Shown here: in pieces, positions 21,806 through 32,491 of the stretch
Numbering within the stretch: position 1 is the stretch's first letter
Layout of the letters: each line of letters starts with the position of its first letter
Assembly: GCF_000346465.2 (NCBI RefSeq)
Contig: NC_034009.1
Span: 39,848,456 to 39,912,455, forward strand
Length of the DNA stretch: 64,000 nt
Direction of reading: 5' to 3'
Source: Prunus persica
Lineage: Eukaryota > Streptophyta > Magnoliopsida > Rosales > Rosaceae
The notes under the pieces: generated by a model
Databases searched by the model: none
The model's input: the letters and a program-made list of their open reading frames with translations, nothing else
What the model was told of the DNA's origin: nothing
Translations under genes and position numbers: made by a program

Positions 21806-22430
21806 TGTCACACCCCGGACCGACTCCGCCGTAGCACGATATTGTCCGCTTTGGGCCCTCCTCTCACTGCCCGCACGGTTTTGTTTCTGGGAGCTCACGA
21901 AGCAACTTCCCAGGGTGGTCACCCATCCTGGGATTGCTCCAGCCTCCCACTCGCTTAACTTCGGAGTTCTTACAACTCCGAAGCCAATGAGCTCCCAAAA
22001 GGCCTCGTGCTAGATGGATGCGGGTGTGCCATATAAGGCACATCACCCCCCTCTCCGTTGGTTTGATGTGGGATCTTACAATCCACCCCCCTTAAGGGTC
22101 CGACGTCCTCGTCGGCACACTCGCACCACACGGCAGAGTGGCTCTGATACCAAATTGTCACACCCCGGACCGACTCCGCCGTAGCACGATATTGTCCGCT
22201 TTGGGCCCTCCTCTCACTGCCCGCACGGTTTTGTTTCTGGGAGCTCACGAAGCAACTTCCCAGGGTGGTCACCCATCCTGGGATTGCTCCAGCCTCCCAC
22301 TCGCTTAACTTCGGAGTTCTTACAACTCCGAAGCCAGTGAGCTCCCAAAAGGCCTCGTGCTAGATGGATGCGGGTGTGCCATATAAGGCACATCACCCCC
22401 CTCTCCGTTGGTTTGATGTGGGATCTTACA
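21806..22430 (-). mobile_element. Cassandra TRIM retrotransposon
   Basis: A terminal-repeat retrotransposon in miniature. Two 275-base LTRs (21806-22080 and 22156-22430) differ at one position that I can see (agccaatgag against agccagtgag). The inside is 75 bases, with gctctgatacca (22141-22152), the complement of the tRNA-iMet primer-binding site, and cacccccctta as the complement of a polypurine tract. The 5-base duplication gataa is at 21801-21805 and 22431-22435. Each LTR holds a 5S rRNA-like core in minus orientation, which is diagnostic of Cassandra. The near-identical LTRs imply a very recent insertion. Confidence 0.96.
21890..22020 (-). promoter_or_regulatory. 5S rRNA-like Pol III promoter in Cassandra LTR
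   Basis: On the minus strand this reads like a plant 5S rRNA gene. The A-box region AAGTTAAGCG lies at 21952-21961 and the C-box GGATGGGTGACC at 21917-21928, followed by CCTGGGAAGTT. The same core is at 22240-22370 (C-box 22267-22278) in the other LTR. In Cassandra this region is known to supply an RNA polymerase III type promoter; it is not a functional 5S rRNA gene. Confidence 0.88.
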
Positions 22431-22563
22431 GATAAATACAGGGAAGGAAAGTTCCTGGAAGATGCAAGGAAACTTCCTGAATTGATAAATACAGGGAAGG
22501 GAAAGTTCCTGGAAGATGCAAGGAAACTTCCTCTGTGGGCTCCACCTTCAAACTTTTACAACA

Positions 22564-25429
22564 CTCCCCCTTGGAGACCACAAATGATATGAAATATGCC
22601 TCGTTAAAAACCTTGCCAGTAAAAACCCAGTGGGACAAAAACTGGTCGAAGGGAAAAAGAGTACATAATCACGTGTAACATAAAATTCTGTGTATATTGA
22701 CGCGCGTGCGACACTGCCTCGTTAAAACCTTGCCAGGAAAAATCTAGTGGGATAAAAACCTGGACGAAGGAAAAAGAGTACAGTGTGTAAGGGTCTGTAT
22801 TGACAGCACGCTCCTCCTGATGCTTGGCAAAATATCTTTAAGCCATACTGTTGATCATCTGTCTGAATATCATAGTTGACACTGCTGCTGTGAGTCAATA
22901 GTGTATGAAGGTCTTTATTAATACCATGCTCCCCCTGATGAATATCTCCCCCTGAAAACTTCATGACTAGCTTTTTCCAGTAAGCGACCATAGAGATTTC
23001 CTGAGTCCGCATATCTTAGAACACTTGGGCTATTTATAAGTTCACTAAAAAAATATGCCCGTATATGGTGTTATGCTTAGATAGCATCAAATATACCTCA
23101 CATCATCCCAAAATGATGGTGATGGAGTTGAGCCCTATCTGGAAAATATGATGTCCGGTCCAATATACTTCCGGAAAATCATTAAAGTGTCCAACGGATA
23201 ATCCTCATAAAAATACTTTAATACTTTCTTAGTATAAGCAAGAATCTCGTTGGCATAATGCTCGATCGAGACAAATATTTCATGAATTCTGCAGAAACTT
23301 TAATGTGTTGCAATCACATTATAATCAATGTACTCACTGAGGTAATTTATGCATATTAATATTGAGTACAAATTTTGTGCTTCAAGCACATGTCCTTTAA
23401 GGACTTGCTTTATGCAATATCAATCCTCTCAACGGATTTTGTCTAAAAGGGATTAAGCTTTATGACACATTATATAGCTTTTACCCAGCTATTTATACAT
23501 CTTTAGGAAATCGCTTCTGGCGATATGCTCCGTGCATTCAATAACCCTTAAAGATAATATGTTGGTCTCCGTAATTGTGTAATAAGGGGGGGCACAATTG
23601 AATCTGTAAATATGGAGAAAACCCAACATTCCTTGTTTCTGCCAGAAACAGTGTGTCATACAAAGTAGGTATATTCCCTTTTATTCCGAACACCCAAGTA
23701 TAACTTTCAGTATTAACAAATTTTGGGGTTCGTATTGTGGGTTTGTTCTTTCACGTTCATTCTCATTTATAATGGAATTACCTCGTTCCATTTTGGCCAG
23801 TGATATTGTCGACATTTAATAATTGAACGTGGTTCCAATCAACACAGCCCATTGATGATTTGAGTAGCTACTCCAAAACCAAAAATTGTCATTCATCAAT
23901 TCATGATCCCACCATTCTCATGTGCATGCACATGCATCAATTATAAGCATTTCTTTGCTTTTTGGTACCCAAGCCACTTCAGGGGGCTTTTATTATGTGA
24001 GAATGTGGATTATAACCTCCATCGGAGCGTTATTTAGTAGTAGGGCGTGGATAATCTCCATTTAGAGAGTTGGAACATTGAGAACCCATATATCTGTCAT
24101 GCTGCAGGCATGCCACAGATTAATACATACATGTCAATTAATTTCTGGGACTTTAACCCATATTATGGGACTTTAACCCATATAATTTGCTACGCATTAG
24201 GCGTGCATAATATCAATATTGACATGTCAAAGGATTGTCCTTTCGGGACTTCAATTCATATCATTTGCTACGCAACAGGCGTGCACCCATATTGATCACT
24301 GCTATACCCATATTCTGTTCTTATGGGACTTTAATCTGTGCAGTGTATTATCAATGTATCCATCTTACAATCTGTAAAATTTGCATTAATAATTCATGGA
24401 TACATACAAGCCATTCTTTTGGAACAGACTTATCTCCCAATTTGGTTACCTTTCAAGATAAAATATCAAATAGGTATATAAGCATAAAATAACACAAGTA
24501 TTGCTTACATCCTTAGGTGGGAGAAACTTTTCTCAAGTATCATTCAAGCTCATATCAGCCCAGTAAATATAATGTAGCGCTTGATGATCTAGTTATATCC
24601 TGCAAGAGCAAAAATCACAACTCTTTTGCCTCTGTCAAAACAAATAACCCTCATAGTTAGGATTACTTCATGGATTCATTCTTCATATGTTCATTCTAAA
24701 GAAATAAAATCTCTTATGAACAGAGAGTTATAAAAAGAGAAAAAATGCAAAAATAATGTGATATTGATTGCAAGAGAAGGTAAGCAATCAGGGAAGGAAG
24801 CTGGTGGGAGCAGACAATAAGCTCTCATATCTCCTAGTCTAGAAGGACTCCCGGAGATTAGACCATAAGATCGCCTTCACAGTTTCCTGATGTAGTGGAA
24901 ACGTGATCAGGGATAGTCTTGCTTCCTGAATGGATGATCAGAGATAGTCTTGCTTCTCAGGCATATTGAGTGCTCACTGATAAGAAAAATAAGTAGATAT
25001 CTCATCACTAAGTATGGAGTAAACTGGATGTCTTCTGCAAAGGAAAATTTCGTTTAGTAACACATTTATACACAAATACAATGAATAGGTAGAACCGGTA
25101 AATTTCAAATTAACCATAGGAAAATTGCGAGATTCTCGGGATACTTTTGAAAAAGTAGCTCCGTGAAATCCGTAAAGCAAGATCGGCTTTGAAAATAATA
25201 CTTTGAAAAACGCCGAAAGTGCCGACATGCATTATTAGAGGCCACGTGAAGTTTTGGACTCTGGGAAAGAAAAAGATAATATGGGGATTCGAGAAGACAT
25301 TGGGGTCCTGAAAAGTTGCCACATTTTCGTCTATAGATATTGCCTTTGCAAACTGCGTTTCAACTCAACTTCCTTCATTTTCCGAACCTTTAGTTTTTCT
25401 AAGACTTTCTTCGAAACCTTCTTAAAAAA
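22564..25429. other. Internal leader of the LTR element, non-coding
   Basis: Repeat-rich, with CCTCGTTAAAACCTTGCCAG-type segments twice (22596 and 22715) and GGGACTTTAACCCATAT-type and ACGCA-AGGCGTGCA-type segments several times (24080-24310). No gag, protease, reverse transcriptase or integrase motif in any frame. Confidence 0.7.
25243..25429 (+). promoter_or_regulatory. Putative promoter and 5' leader of antisense ORF
   Basis: Upstream of the ATG at 25430 there is a perfect G-box core CACGTG (25243-25248), a TATA-like ctatagatat (25331-25340) and a CT-rich leader. The spacing is ordinary for a plant Pol II gene. Function is inferred only from these words. Confidence 0.4.
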
Positions 25430-25981
25430 ATGGCTTCCTCTTCTTCCTGCCCAAATTATTTCAATTTAAATGATGCTCCCACAACAACCAGTGACGCCCA
25501 AGTTTGGCGTCCATCCTTTGTATCCAAAAATCGTCATCTCACAGTTAATGATTCTGTGATGATGAATGATGCTACTGCTGTCATAGTAGCTAGGAATTTC
25601 ATTACTCCAATGGATGAAATGTTGTTGACAGGGAGATCAGAGGAAGAGGCTATTGATGAATCAATGGCTTTTAGCATTCAGAGTGCTGTTTCTGTTTCTA
25701 ACATGGCTGATCGTTTGCGTGCCAGAGCAAACGAAGTTGAGAATTTAACAACTGAAAATTCGTCTCTCCAAAGAATGCTTCATGAGTCTCAACAGGAGGT
25801 TGAGAAACTTAAAGGAGAGAATAATGCCTTGTTGAAACTGGTGAGTTCGTACTCTGTTGATACATTGAGAAGGCTAGACATGCTGCAGGTCTCGAATGAA
25901 AGAATTTTGGGAGACTATGAGAAGCTCATGGCTAAGCTTAAGAGGCGCCGTCATCTTCCTTCAGAGGCTTCCAGGACATAA
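25430..25981 (+). CDS. Antisense ORF in LTR element, coiled-coil protein
   Basis: An intact 183-residue ORF running against the retrotransposon's own direction. It starts MASSSSCPNYFNLNDAP. Residues about 20-90 form a mixed region with VWRPSFVSKNR, then DSVMMNDATAVIVAR and SMAFSIQSAVSVSNM. Residues about 92-165 are a strong coiled coil rich in E, K, L, N and Q (ADRLRARANEVENLTTENS, QQEVEKLKGENNALLKLV). It ends in basic KLKRRRHLPSEASRT. No gag zinc knuckle or catalytic motif is visible. Codon use looks protein-like, and a G-box and TATA-like word lie upstream. I recall similar proteins of unknown function in LTR elements of plant genomes, but cannot confirm this. The role is unknown; it may be a retained host-derived or element-specific accessory protein. 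Confidence 0.72.
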   Translation: MASSSSCPNYFNLNDAPTTTSDAQVWRPSFVSKNRHLTVNDSVMMNDATAVIVARNFITPMDEMLLTGRSEEEAIDESMAFSIQSAVSVSNMADRLRARANEVENLTTENSSLQRMLHESQQEVEKLKGENNALLKLVSSYSVDTLRRLDMLQVSNERILGDYEKLMAKLKRRRHLPSEASRT

Positions 25982-27199
25982 TGTAATTTTTATAGATTTT
26001 ACAGGGCCTGCACCTTCATTGCAGGAAAAAATCTATCTGTTGTATGCCCCTTTTCTGTTATAATAATTGCGCATATTCTTAAACTTGCACCTGTGGTTTT
26101 TACGTCTTTTCAAAATGACGATTTGGAACCTTGTGCCTTATAGGTTCAAATAACCACATTGTCTCTCCCAAATTTCATATTTTATCGCATGGTAGCCCGG
26201 AACTTTTGGCCTGGGCACAAACTCAGAATTTATTTGCCCTTTTCAAATGGACATGAAATATGAATTGAGTAAAAGCCATGATAATATCGCAATATAGTAG
26301 TGAAGAGCATTAACTACTATATACCCACAACTTCAAGTTCAGGATCTCTCATATATTTGGATCCATGGGCTTCCGGCCCAAATATAACAAAATATGTGGG
26401 GAGCCTCAATTCATTATTTGAGGTTTATATTAATATTATGCATTTCGCGGTGTATTCTTAACAACCGGAATTCACAAAATATATTTCTTCCTTGAGGTGT
26501 CGATTATAACAAAATCGAACTTTATTAAATTCATCATCTTCTTATGCCAAAGAAATATGTGGCATACCACAATTTGCAATAATACCTCAAGGGTTGTCCA
26601 TTTAATTGTTGGAACTTCAGGTTCTCAACACTGTTAAATTTGGAACTTCAGGCCAAAGCCACATATTCTCATGGTATGGACATTTTTACAATTTTCTGTA
26701 CATATTTCGGGACTTCAAGCCCTTACATAACTGTCCATATTTTGAGGAACTTCTGGCATCTCATTTAATTGCTCATCCATGAGTTTAAGGAACTGCAGGT
26801 TCCCTTTTGTATATAGTGACGGTTTACCCAAAATGGTTAATATTTATGCATACATCACTATTCATGTGAATAGTACTATTCATCAAGTCATGAATACGTA
26901 TCTATTCATCTGCCAGTACAGTTATCATCAATGTGTACGGCACTATGAACCAATACGGTACTGTTACATCATTAAGGAACTCTAGGTCCTTATTTACATG
27001 TCAGGGATTAAGAACCTTTAAGTCCAATCACATGTTTACAAATACAGTACCGGTGAGACTGCCAGCTCTCATTTTAATATCATCATCAAGGATCTTCAAG
27101 TCCTGATGTAATTGTATGATGAGGATCAAGGAACTTCTGGTCCTGATCTGCATACTGGAAAAACTAATCATACAGCACAATTAATCCATAAAATAAATT
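25982..27199. other. Element interior with GGAACTTC-type repeats
   Basis: No coding signal. Motifs such as GGAACTTCAGG, GGACTTCAAG and GGAACTTCTGG recur about every 60-120 bases (26580-27150), as degenerate dispersed repeats in the leader of the minus-strand element. Confidence 0.6.
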
Positions 27200-27710
27200 G
27201 CTGATAAATAAATTACTGGTATGGACGATAAACCCGCACCACACTTTAAATAAATGTAAATGTGCGGTAAATTAAATTCATAAAGTTAAGGTGCTTGTAT
27301 GGGCATTAATTCTGCTCCATACATTTAAATAAAAGTAAAGGCGTGGACGATAAACCCGCACCACCCTTTTAAATAAATGTAAATGTGCGGTAAATTAAAT
27401 TCATAAATTAAATTGCTTGCTGTATGGACGTTAATCCCGCACCATACTTTAAATAAAATTAAATGTGCGGTAAAGTAAATTGTGCTTGTATGAGCACTAA
27501 TTCTGCTCCATACATTTAAATAAAAGCAATGGCGTGGACGATAAACCCGCACCACCCTTTTAAATAAATACTGTTGTATGGGTAATAAACCTACACCATA
27601 CAGTAAATAAAATAAATATGCGGTAAAATAAATTTGCGATAAAGTAAAGGTGCATGTATGGGTAATAAACCTACACCATACAGTAAATAAATGTGGGGTT
27701 AAAACCACCA
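27200..27710. repeat. Degenerate tandem repeats near primer-binding site
   Basis: At least five imperfect units of about 60-110 bases contain TATGGACGATAAACCCGCACC, TTTAAATAAA and GTGCGGTAAA. They lie about 150 bases from the primer-binding site, in the 5' leader of the minus-strand element. The ORF of 128 codons across them is a by-product of the repeats. Confidence 0.85.
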
Positions 27711-27847
27711 CCGAATAAAATAAGAAAAAGTTAGTATTAGTAACGGTCTCCTACTGATAATATGTTTAGTATTACCAAGGGTCCATTTTTGTTAGTGGTT
27801 AGTAGTATAGATAATAGTGCAGCATAAAAATTATACCTGAGAGCTTC

Positions 27848-27861
27848 TCGTGCTGATAACG
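27848..27861 (-). promoter_or_regulatory. Primer-binding site of unusual type
   Basis: Directly inside the LTR, in element orientation, the sequence is CGTTATCAGCACGA. It is not the usual tRNA-iMet 3'-end complement. It matches the complement of the anticodon arm of plant tRNA-Ile(AAU) as I remember it, with one difference at the wobble base (see findings). Confidence 0.6.
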
Positions 27862-28801
27862 TGTTATAAAAATAACCTGGAATATGTACGAATATTGAGC
27901 TGCACGAAAAGTAGATGAGACACAACATTTAACGAGGTTCGGCTATGCCTACGTCCTCGGAGAGCAACAGCAGTAACTTTTTCACTATATGAAATAATAG
28001 GGCTACAACTTTAGAGTTTACAATATGTGAGGCTCACTGAATTTTCTCTCTCTTTCTTCTTCTCTCTTTTCTTTCTTCTTTTTCTCTTCTTTTCTTTCTT
28101 CTTTTCTCTTCTTCTTCTCTCTTCTTTTTCTCTTCTCCCCTTTCTTTCTTTTCTCCGTTGGTCACACTCCCCTTTACAATTGGTATGCCTATTTATAGGC
28201 TAATGTTTAGGCAAAATACAGGGAAGGGAAGGTTCCTGGAAGATGCAAGGAAACTTCCTGAATTGATAAATACAGGGAAGGGAAAGTTCCTGGAAGATGC
28301 AATGAAACTTCCTCTGTGGGCTCCACCTTCAAACTTTTACAACACTTTGATAGTTTTGGACAGATGCAAGCTACTGTTGTTGGGATGATCTTTTCACGTG
28401 AAATGAGGATGACGATACTTCTACACTACACAATCCAACGAATTCACATTTCTATTTCAGATACATGTATAAACAGACAAGGCTTTAAAATATGGGATGC
28501 TGCACTGTTGTTGCTGCTGCTGACACTGTTACTGTGTTGCTGCTACTGTTACTGCACTGCTGCTTGAAGAAGGACAAGGACTTCACTTGTTGCTTTCGTC
28601 CTTTGTGGAGGAGAGAGACCTAGGACTTGCATGTCTTAGATATTTAAGACAAGGGGCTTTCGTGCCATTTTGAAAATACTTTGGGTGTTTTTGAAAGCTG
28701 CTTGTTTCTTTTGAGTTTCTCACTAAATTTCGCTTTAGAAGGGAAAATAATAATAATATTAATAGTACAGCACTTATTAGCAACAGAGTTACAAACTTCT
28801 T

Positions 28802-30161
28802 CTACAACACACACCAACATGAATCTAGCCCTGATCCACTCTTTACATACTTGAAAACAAAACAAAACACGAAAAACAAAAAACAAGATAGGGAGAAAAT
28901 GGCTACGGAGAGACTTACTGCTAATAGTTGATCAATAACAGAGATAATAGCGCACACTATTTGTATGACAGTGAGTATCAGAAGAATAATAGCTGCAAAG
29001 AGAGAAATAGCTGCCCAAGGTGTGTTGAAATACTTTTGTCTCAAATTTGCCTTCCATATGTTCGTGGTCTTCTCTCAGTAACTCGTTTAGTTTGCCAGCA
29101 AGATCACCAAAATAGTAGTTTCCGTGGTTCAGAGCAACTTTACTGCAAAGCTTGTTAATCATAATGGAAACCTTATTGTTGTCACCTTGCATGTTTACAA
29201 CAATTCTATTCTCAACAAGCAACTCTACATCCTTTGGAGTGTTTACAAATTTATCCAGGATGAAAACATAATAGCTTATGTATTTATCCACGCAATGGCA
29301 TTGTTCAAAGGCAATGAGATTTCTAAGTGTAAGCTCTGTGTAATTATGTATTTCAATTTTTGGAATTTCCAAGGTGTTTTTCTTGAACTGTATATCGAAT
29401 AAGTTCTTGCTTGATCCGGCCTGGTGTAGTTTTGTCATGCTGGGTGTCCTTTGGAGCCCTACATTTTCTTTTAGGGTCGGATCTGGCAGATGTAAAGTTC
29501 TAATAAAATCAACAAAATGTAAAGGTTTTTTAGGATCAGGAGGCATAAAAGACTTACGGAAGGCTGGTGAGTTCTCCAAGTTTTCTAAACGCAGTGCCTG
29601 TTGGAAGAACCTGTAAGAGAGTTCAATTATTGAAGGCTCCCCAGTCTGAGCACCTGTGAGATTGTAAAGATCCTCGAGAATGAAAAATGGCAGCTGATTT
29701 CCAAGCATAAGCATGTCAGGCAATATATTTTGTAGCACCCATGGTTTTTTAAATATCCAAGCATTATCATCCTGCAATTTTTCTTCCTGAAATTTTTCTT
29801 CGGATTTATTCCTCAACAATAGCTCAATGACAAAGGCGGCATCAACTCGAATGATATTCACAAAAGCAGCAATGTTAAACTTCTTAGTGTCTTCATAATA
29901 ATGACGGAGTTCAACTTCTCTCTCCTTTATTTTCTCGAAATAATCCTTCAATTTTACATTAGTCCAATCAAGAAAACACTTTAGGTACCTGAGTTTGTGA
30001 TCTTCCATGGCTTCTAGGTTTTTGCTGCCATGGTGAAGTGGGCCTATTGAGACTACTTGTGGTGTGTAGGCCTTTTGTTTTACGTTCCGTAGTCGCTCAG
30101 GCACCCTTTAGATACAACAGGCAGGGGACAGGGCACGCAAGTTTGTCAACTGATTTTCCAT
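28802..30161 (-). pseudogene. DUF247 (UPF0481) gene, copy 1, nearly intact
   Basis: The best-kept DUF247 copy. The natural start is ATG at 30161 (MENQLTNLRALSPACCI), but codon 18 is TAA (30110-30108) where other copies have tyrosine in CIYRVP. After it comes an open frame of 390 residues from 30104: KAYTPQVVSIGPLHHG, PDMLMLGNQLPFFILEDLYN, LRNLIAFEQCHC and DNNKVSIMINKLCSKVA are family landmarks. Near 29079 an extra base shifts the frame. The true C-terminus, KYFNTPWAAISLFAAIILLI with its membrane helix, continues in the other frame to about 28802. Two lesions make it a probable pseudogene; the internal ATG product would lack the N-terminus and membrane anchor. DUF247 proteins are plant-specific and mostly uncharacterised. 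No intron is evident. Confidence 0.87.
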
Positions 30162-31274
30162 GGAAGTTGCTTGGTTTTCTATGTCAAAAGAAGCTTCATT
30201 GCTGCTTTCTTCCACTTTCTTCCTCCTCATTATGTGTTGTTCTGATTGTAAGTGACGAGGATGGTGATGATTCTAGACAACATAATCAACAAATGTTTCA
30301 ATCATAATTGACATTTCAAGATGCTCCGACAAAGAATTAGAAAACATTCATCACAAAATGCGAACTCATACAATAGATGGGTTGATGATATAACCATTAT
30401 TTCGTACATTTTTATTATCTTTCTCTTAGATTCTTGCTATGGTTCTTGAGTGAGTTTAGTCCATTTTTACTTAGTTTTGTGTTTTACTAGGTTTGAAGAG
30501 TAAAGATGGAAAAGCAAGCAAAAGGTGCAATTTTGGTATTGAAATATAATGTGAAATCCTAGGAGCAGAATGTGTTGTGCGGATCGGACAACTTTACAGA
30601 ACATACTGTACTTCCTCAGAGCGAACCAGATGTTGAACCTTATATCATTGGAAAGATACGGATGTTCGCCTTCTGTAGAATTTCGCGGTTCATGATTCGG
30701 ACGTGTGTGGAGAGAGTTGTGGCCATTTTAGTACGGACAGTTCGGGCAGAATGTGTTCTGCGGGTTTTGCAAAATAATCCATTTGAAGTCCAATCCTTGG
30801 AGTTTAATTTGTGTCAATTACATTTGGGAAGTGTCTACAAGGATGTGGAGTTATTTTCTGAAGTCTGACCCTTTATTTAGTAGGATTATGGATGCCAACT
30901 CATCAAAGACAATGAAGCCAAACTAGGAAAACATAGTTACCAAGTCAAAAGAGGATTTGTTCCTTATTTAAAGAAGACCAGAAAATAGGGTTCTCTCATG
31001 CTGGAATTTGAAGGAGAGTTAAAGAGCCGCTGCCATCGTCAAGTTCTCAAGCATCGTCATAATCCATAAGTTCTATTTTATGTTTTCTAGTTTTTCAATT
31101 ATGTTTTCTTTGAACATGAGTAACTAAATCATTCTCTAGGGCAAGGATGACGCCCGAGCATGGATAGTTATGATTTTTAATGCTATTTAATGAATTCCAA
31201 GTTTCTTTTAGATGAATGTTTAATCACTATTTTAATTGTTGCTATTTGTTTAAGTTCTTTGATTGATCACCTTA
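30162..31274. other. DUF247 upstream region, then LTR-like AT-rich DNA
   Basis: 30165-30260 matches the upstream sequences at 6625-6715 and 47725-47820 (TTCATTGCTGC, ATTATGTGTTGTTCTGATT), so it is the DUF247 promoter and leader. From about 30400 the sequence resembles non-coding LTR retrotransposon DNA (AGAATGTGTT-TGCGG twice, AGGATGACGCCCGAGC), without clear ends. The 98-codon ORF at 30572-30868 has no motif. Confidence 0.5.
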
Positions 31275-32491
31275 TGACATGACCCGCCCCGAATTTTTCG
31301 AAACACGAGACGAATCTTGTGGAATTCCCGACCACACCCCAATGCCGGGCCCACTTACTAAAGACCGGGACTTTCTGCCGAAATTTCGGCAGAGTCTCTC
31401 CTGTAAATTGAACATTTCCCACAATTTCAACCTGCATAAAACACATTTTATATTACCCAACTGGCAGCATGCACAATGTAATAACATGCAATTCACATAA
31501 ACGGCCTTTCGACCTTCCGATAATCCACAACAAACCACCAAGCACGCTATCAAATCAATTCATACCTTAAACAAGGCAAACAATAAATTCAATCACACTT
31601 AAGAATGTCAAAGCAATCCACTACATTTAATTTTTCTCAACACCCAACATACGAGGTTTTAACATCCTAACACAATCACATCTATGTCTGCGGTTGCACC
31701 TAATAACCTTAGGCTGCCTATGTACCCTCACTGAGAGATCAAGCCACACGTAGTTCTTCCTACTAAATTCCGATTTCCAAACACATACAATACCTTTAAT
31801 CATCTCTATGATAATCACATACTCTCCCCACACGCCGGAAATTCCAACGCCACGTATGGGGTCTGTCATCACGCCGAAAAATCCTACGCCTCGTGTGACC
31901 TAACCATCATATCATCTCCCCATACGCCGAAAATTATAACGCCACGTACGGGGTCTGTCATCCTGCCGGAAAATCCTACGCCATGGGTGACCTGACAATC
32001 ACATAATCTCCCCATATGCCAGAAATTCCAACGCCACGTATGGAGTCTGTCTCAACGCCGGAAAATCCTACGCCACGCGAGACCTAACAATCACATAATC
32101 TCCCCATATGCCAGAAATTCCAACGCCACATATGGGGTCTGTCAGCACGCCGGATAACCTACACCACGTAGGACCTAACAATCATAGCATTTCCCCGTAT
32201 GCCAGAAATTCCAACGCCACGTATGGGGTTTGTCCTCATGCCGGATAACTTACGCCACGTGGGACCTAACAATCACATAATCTTCCCATATGCCGGAAAT
32301 TCAACACCTCATATGGGGTCTGTCAGCACGCTGGATAACCTACGCCACGTGTGACCTAACAATCATAGCATATCTCCATACGCTGGAAATTTCAACGCCA
32401 CGTATGGGGTCTGTCATCATGTTGGATAACCTACGCCACGTAGGACCTAACAATCACAAGGTGGTACTTAGGGTAGTGCGTATAGCACTGA
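31275..32491 (-). mobile_element. Long LTR, copy B (truncated)
   Basis: It starts TGACATGACCCGCCCC and includes a hairpin array of seven to eight units (31810-32450), then stops abruptly after TAGTGCGTATAGCACT. The next base begins the BURP upstream sequence that is duplicated at 62637, so the far half of the LTR was lost by deletion. Several array units show arm pairs such as GTCAtCACG/CGTGTGAC and GTCTC/GAGAC. Confidence 0.85.

Larger units (their letters stand above)
21444..22563 (-). repeat. Left LTR, interrupted by Cassandra
   Basis: The LTR itself is about 490 bases. It includes three copies of a unit of about 45 bases around AGTTCCTGGAAGATGCAAGG; the right LTR has two. The Cassandra element (21806-22430) sits between repeat units. 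Near 21610-21690 there is a CT-rich run. Confidence 0.92.
21444..28344 (-). mobile_element. Non-autonomous LTR retrotransposon, complete with TSD
   Basis: LTRs 21444-22563 (including a Cassandra insertion) and 27862-28344 both begin TGTTATAAAAATAACC and end CTTTTACAACA. The perfect target duplication ctttg flanks it at 21439-21443 and 28345-28349. Orientation is minus: next to the right LTR lies the primer-binding site (27848-27861), and next to the left LTR is ctcccccttggaga, the complement of a polypurine tract. The 5.3-kb inside has no gag or pol in either strand. It carries leader-type repeats and one ORF running against the element. The LTRs differ by few substitutions (for example gatgaaacacagc against gatgagacacaac) and by repeat number, so it is young. 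It must rely on proteins from another element, probably copia-type. Confidence 0.93.

Noticed and set aside
21869..22035. 5S rRNA gene
   Set aside because: The core lies inside both LTRs of a Cassandra element with a tRNA-iMet primer site; it is the element's promoter, not an rRNA locus.
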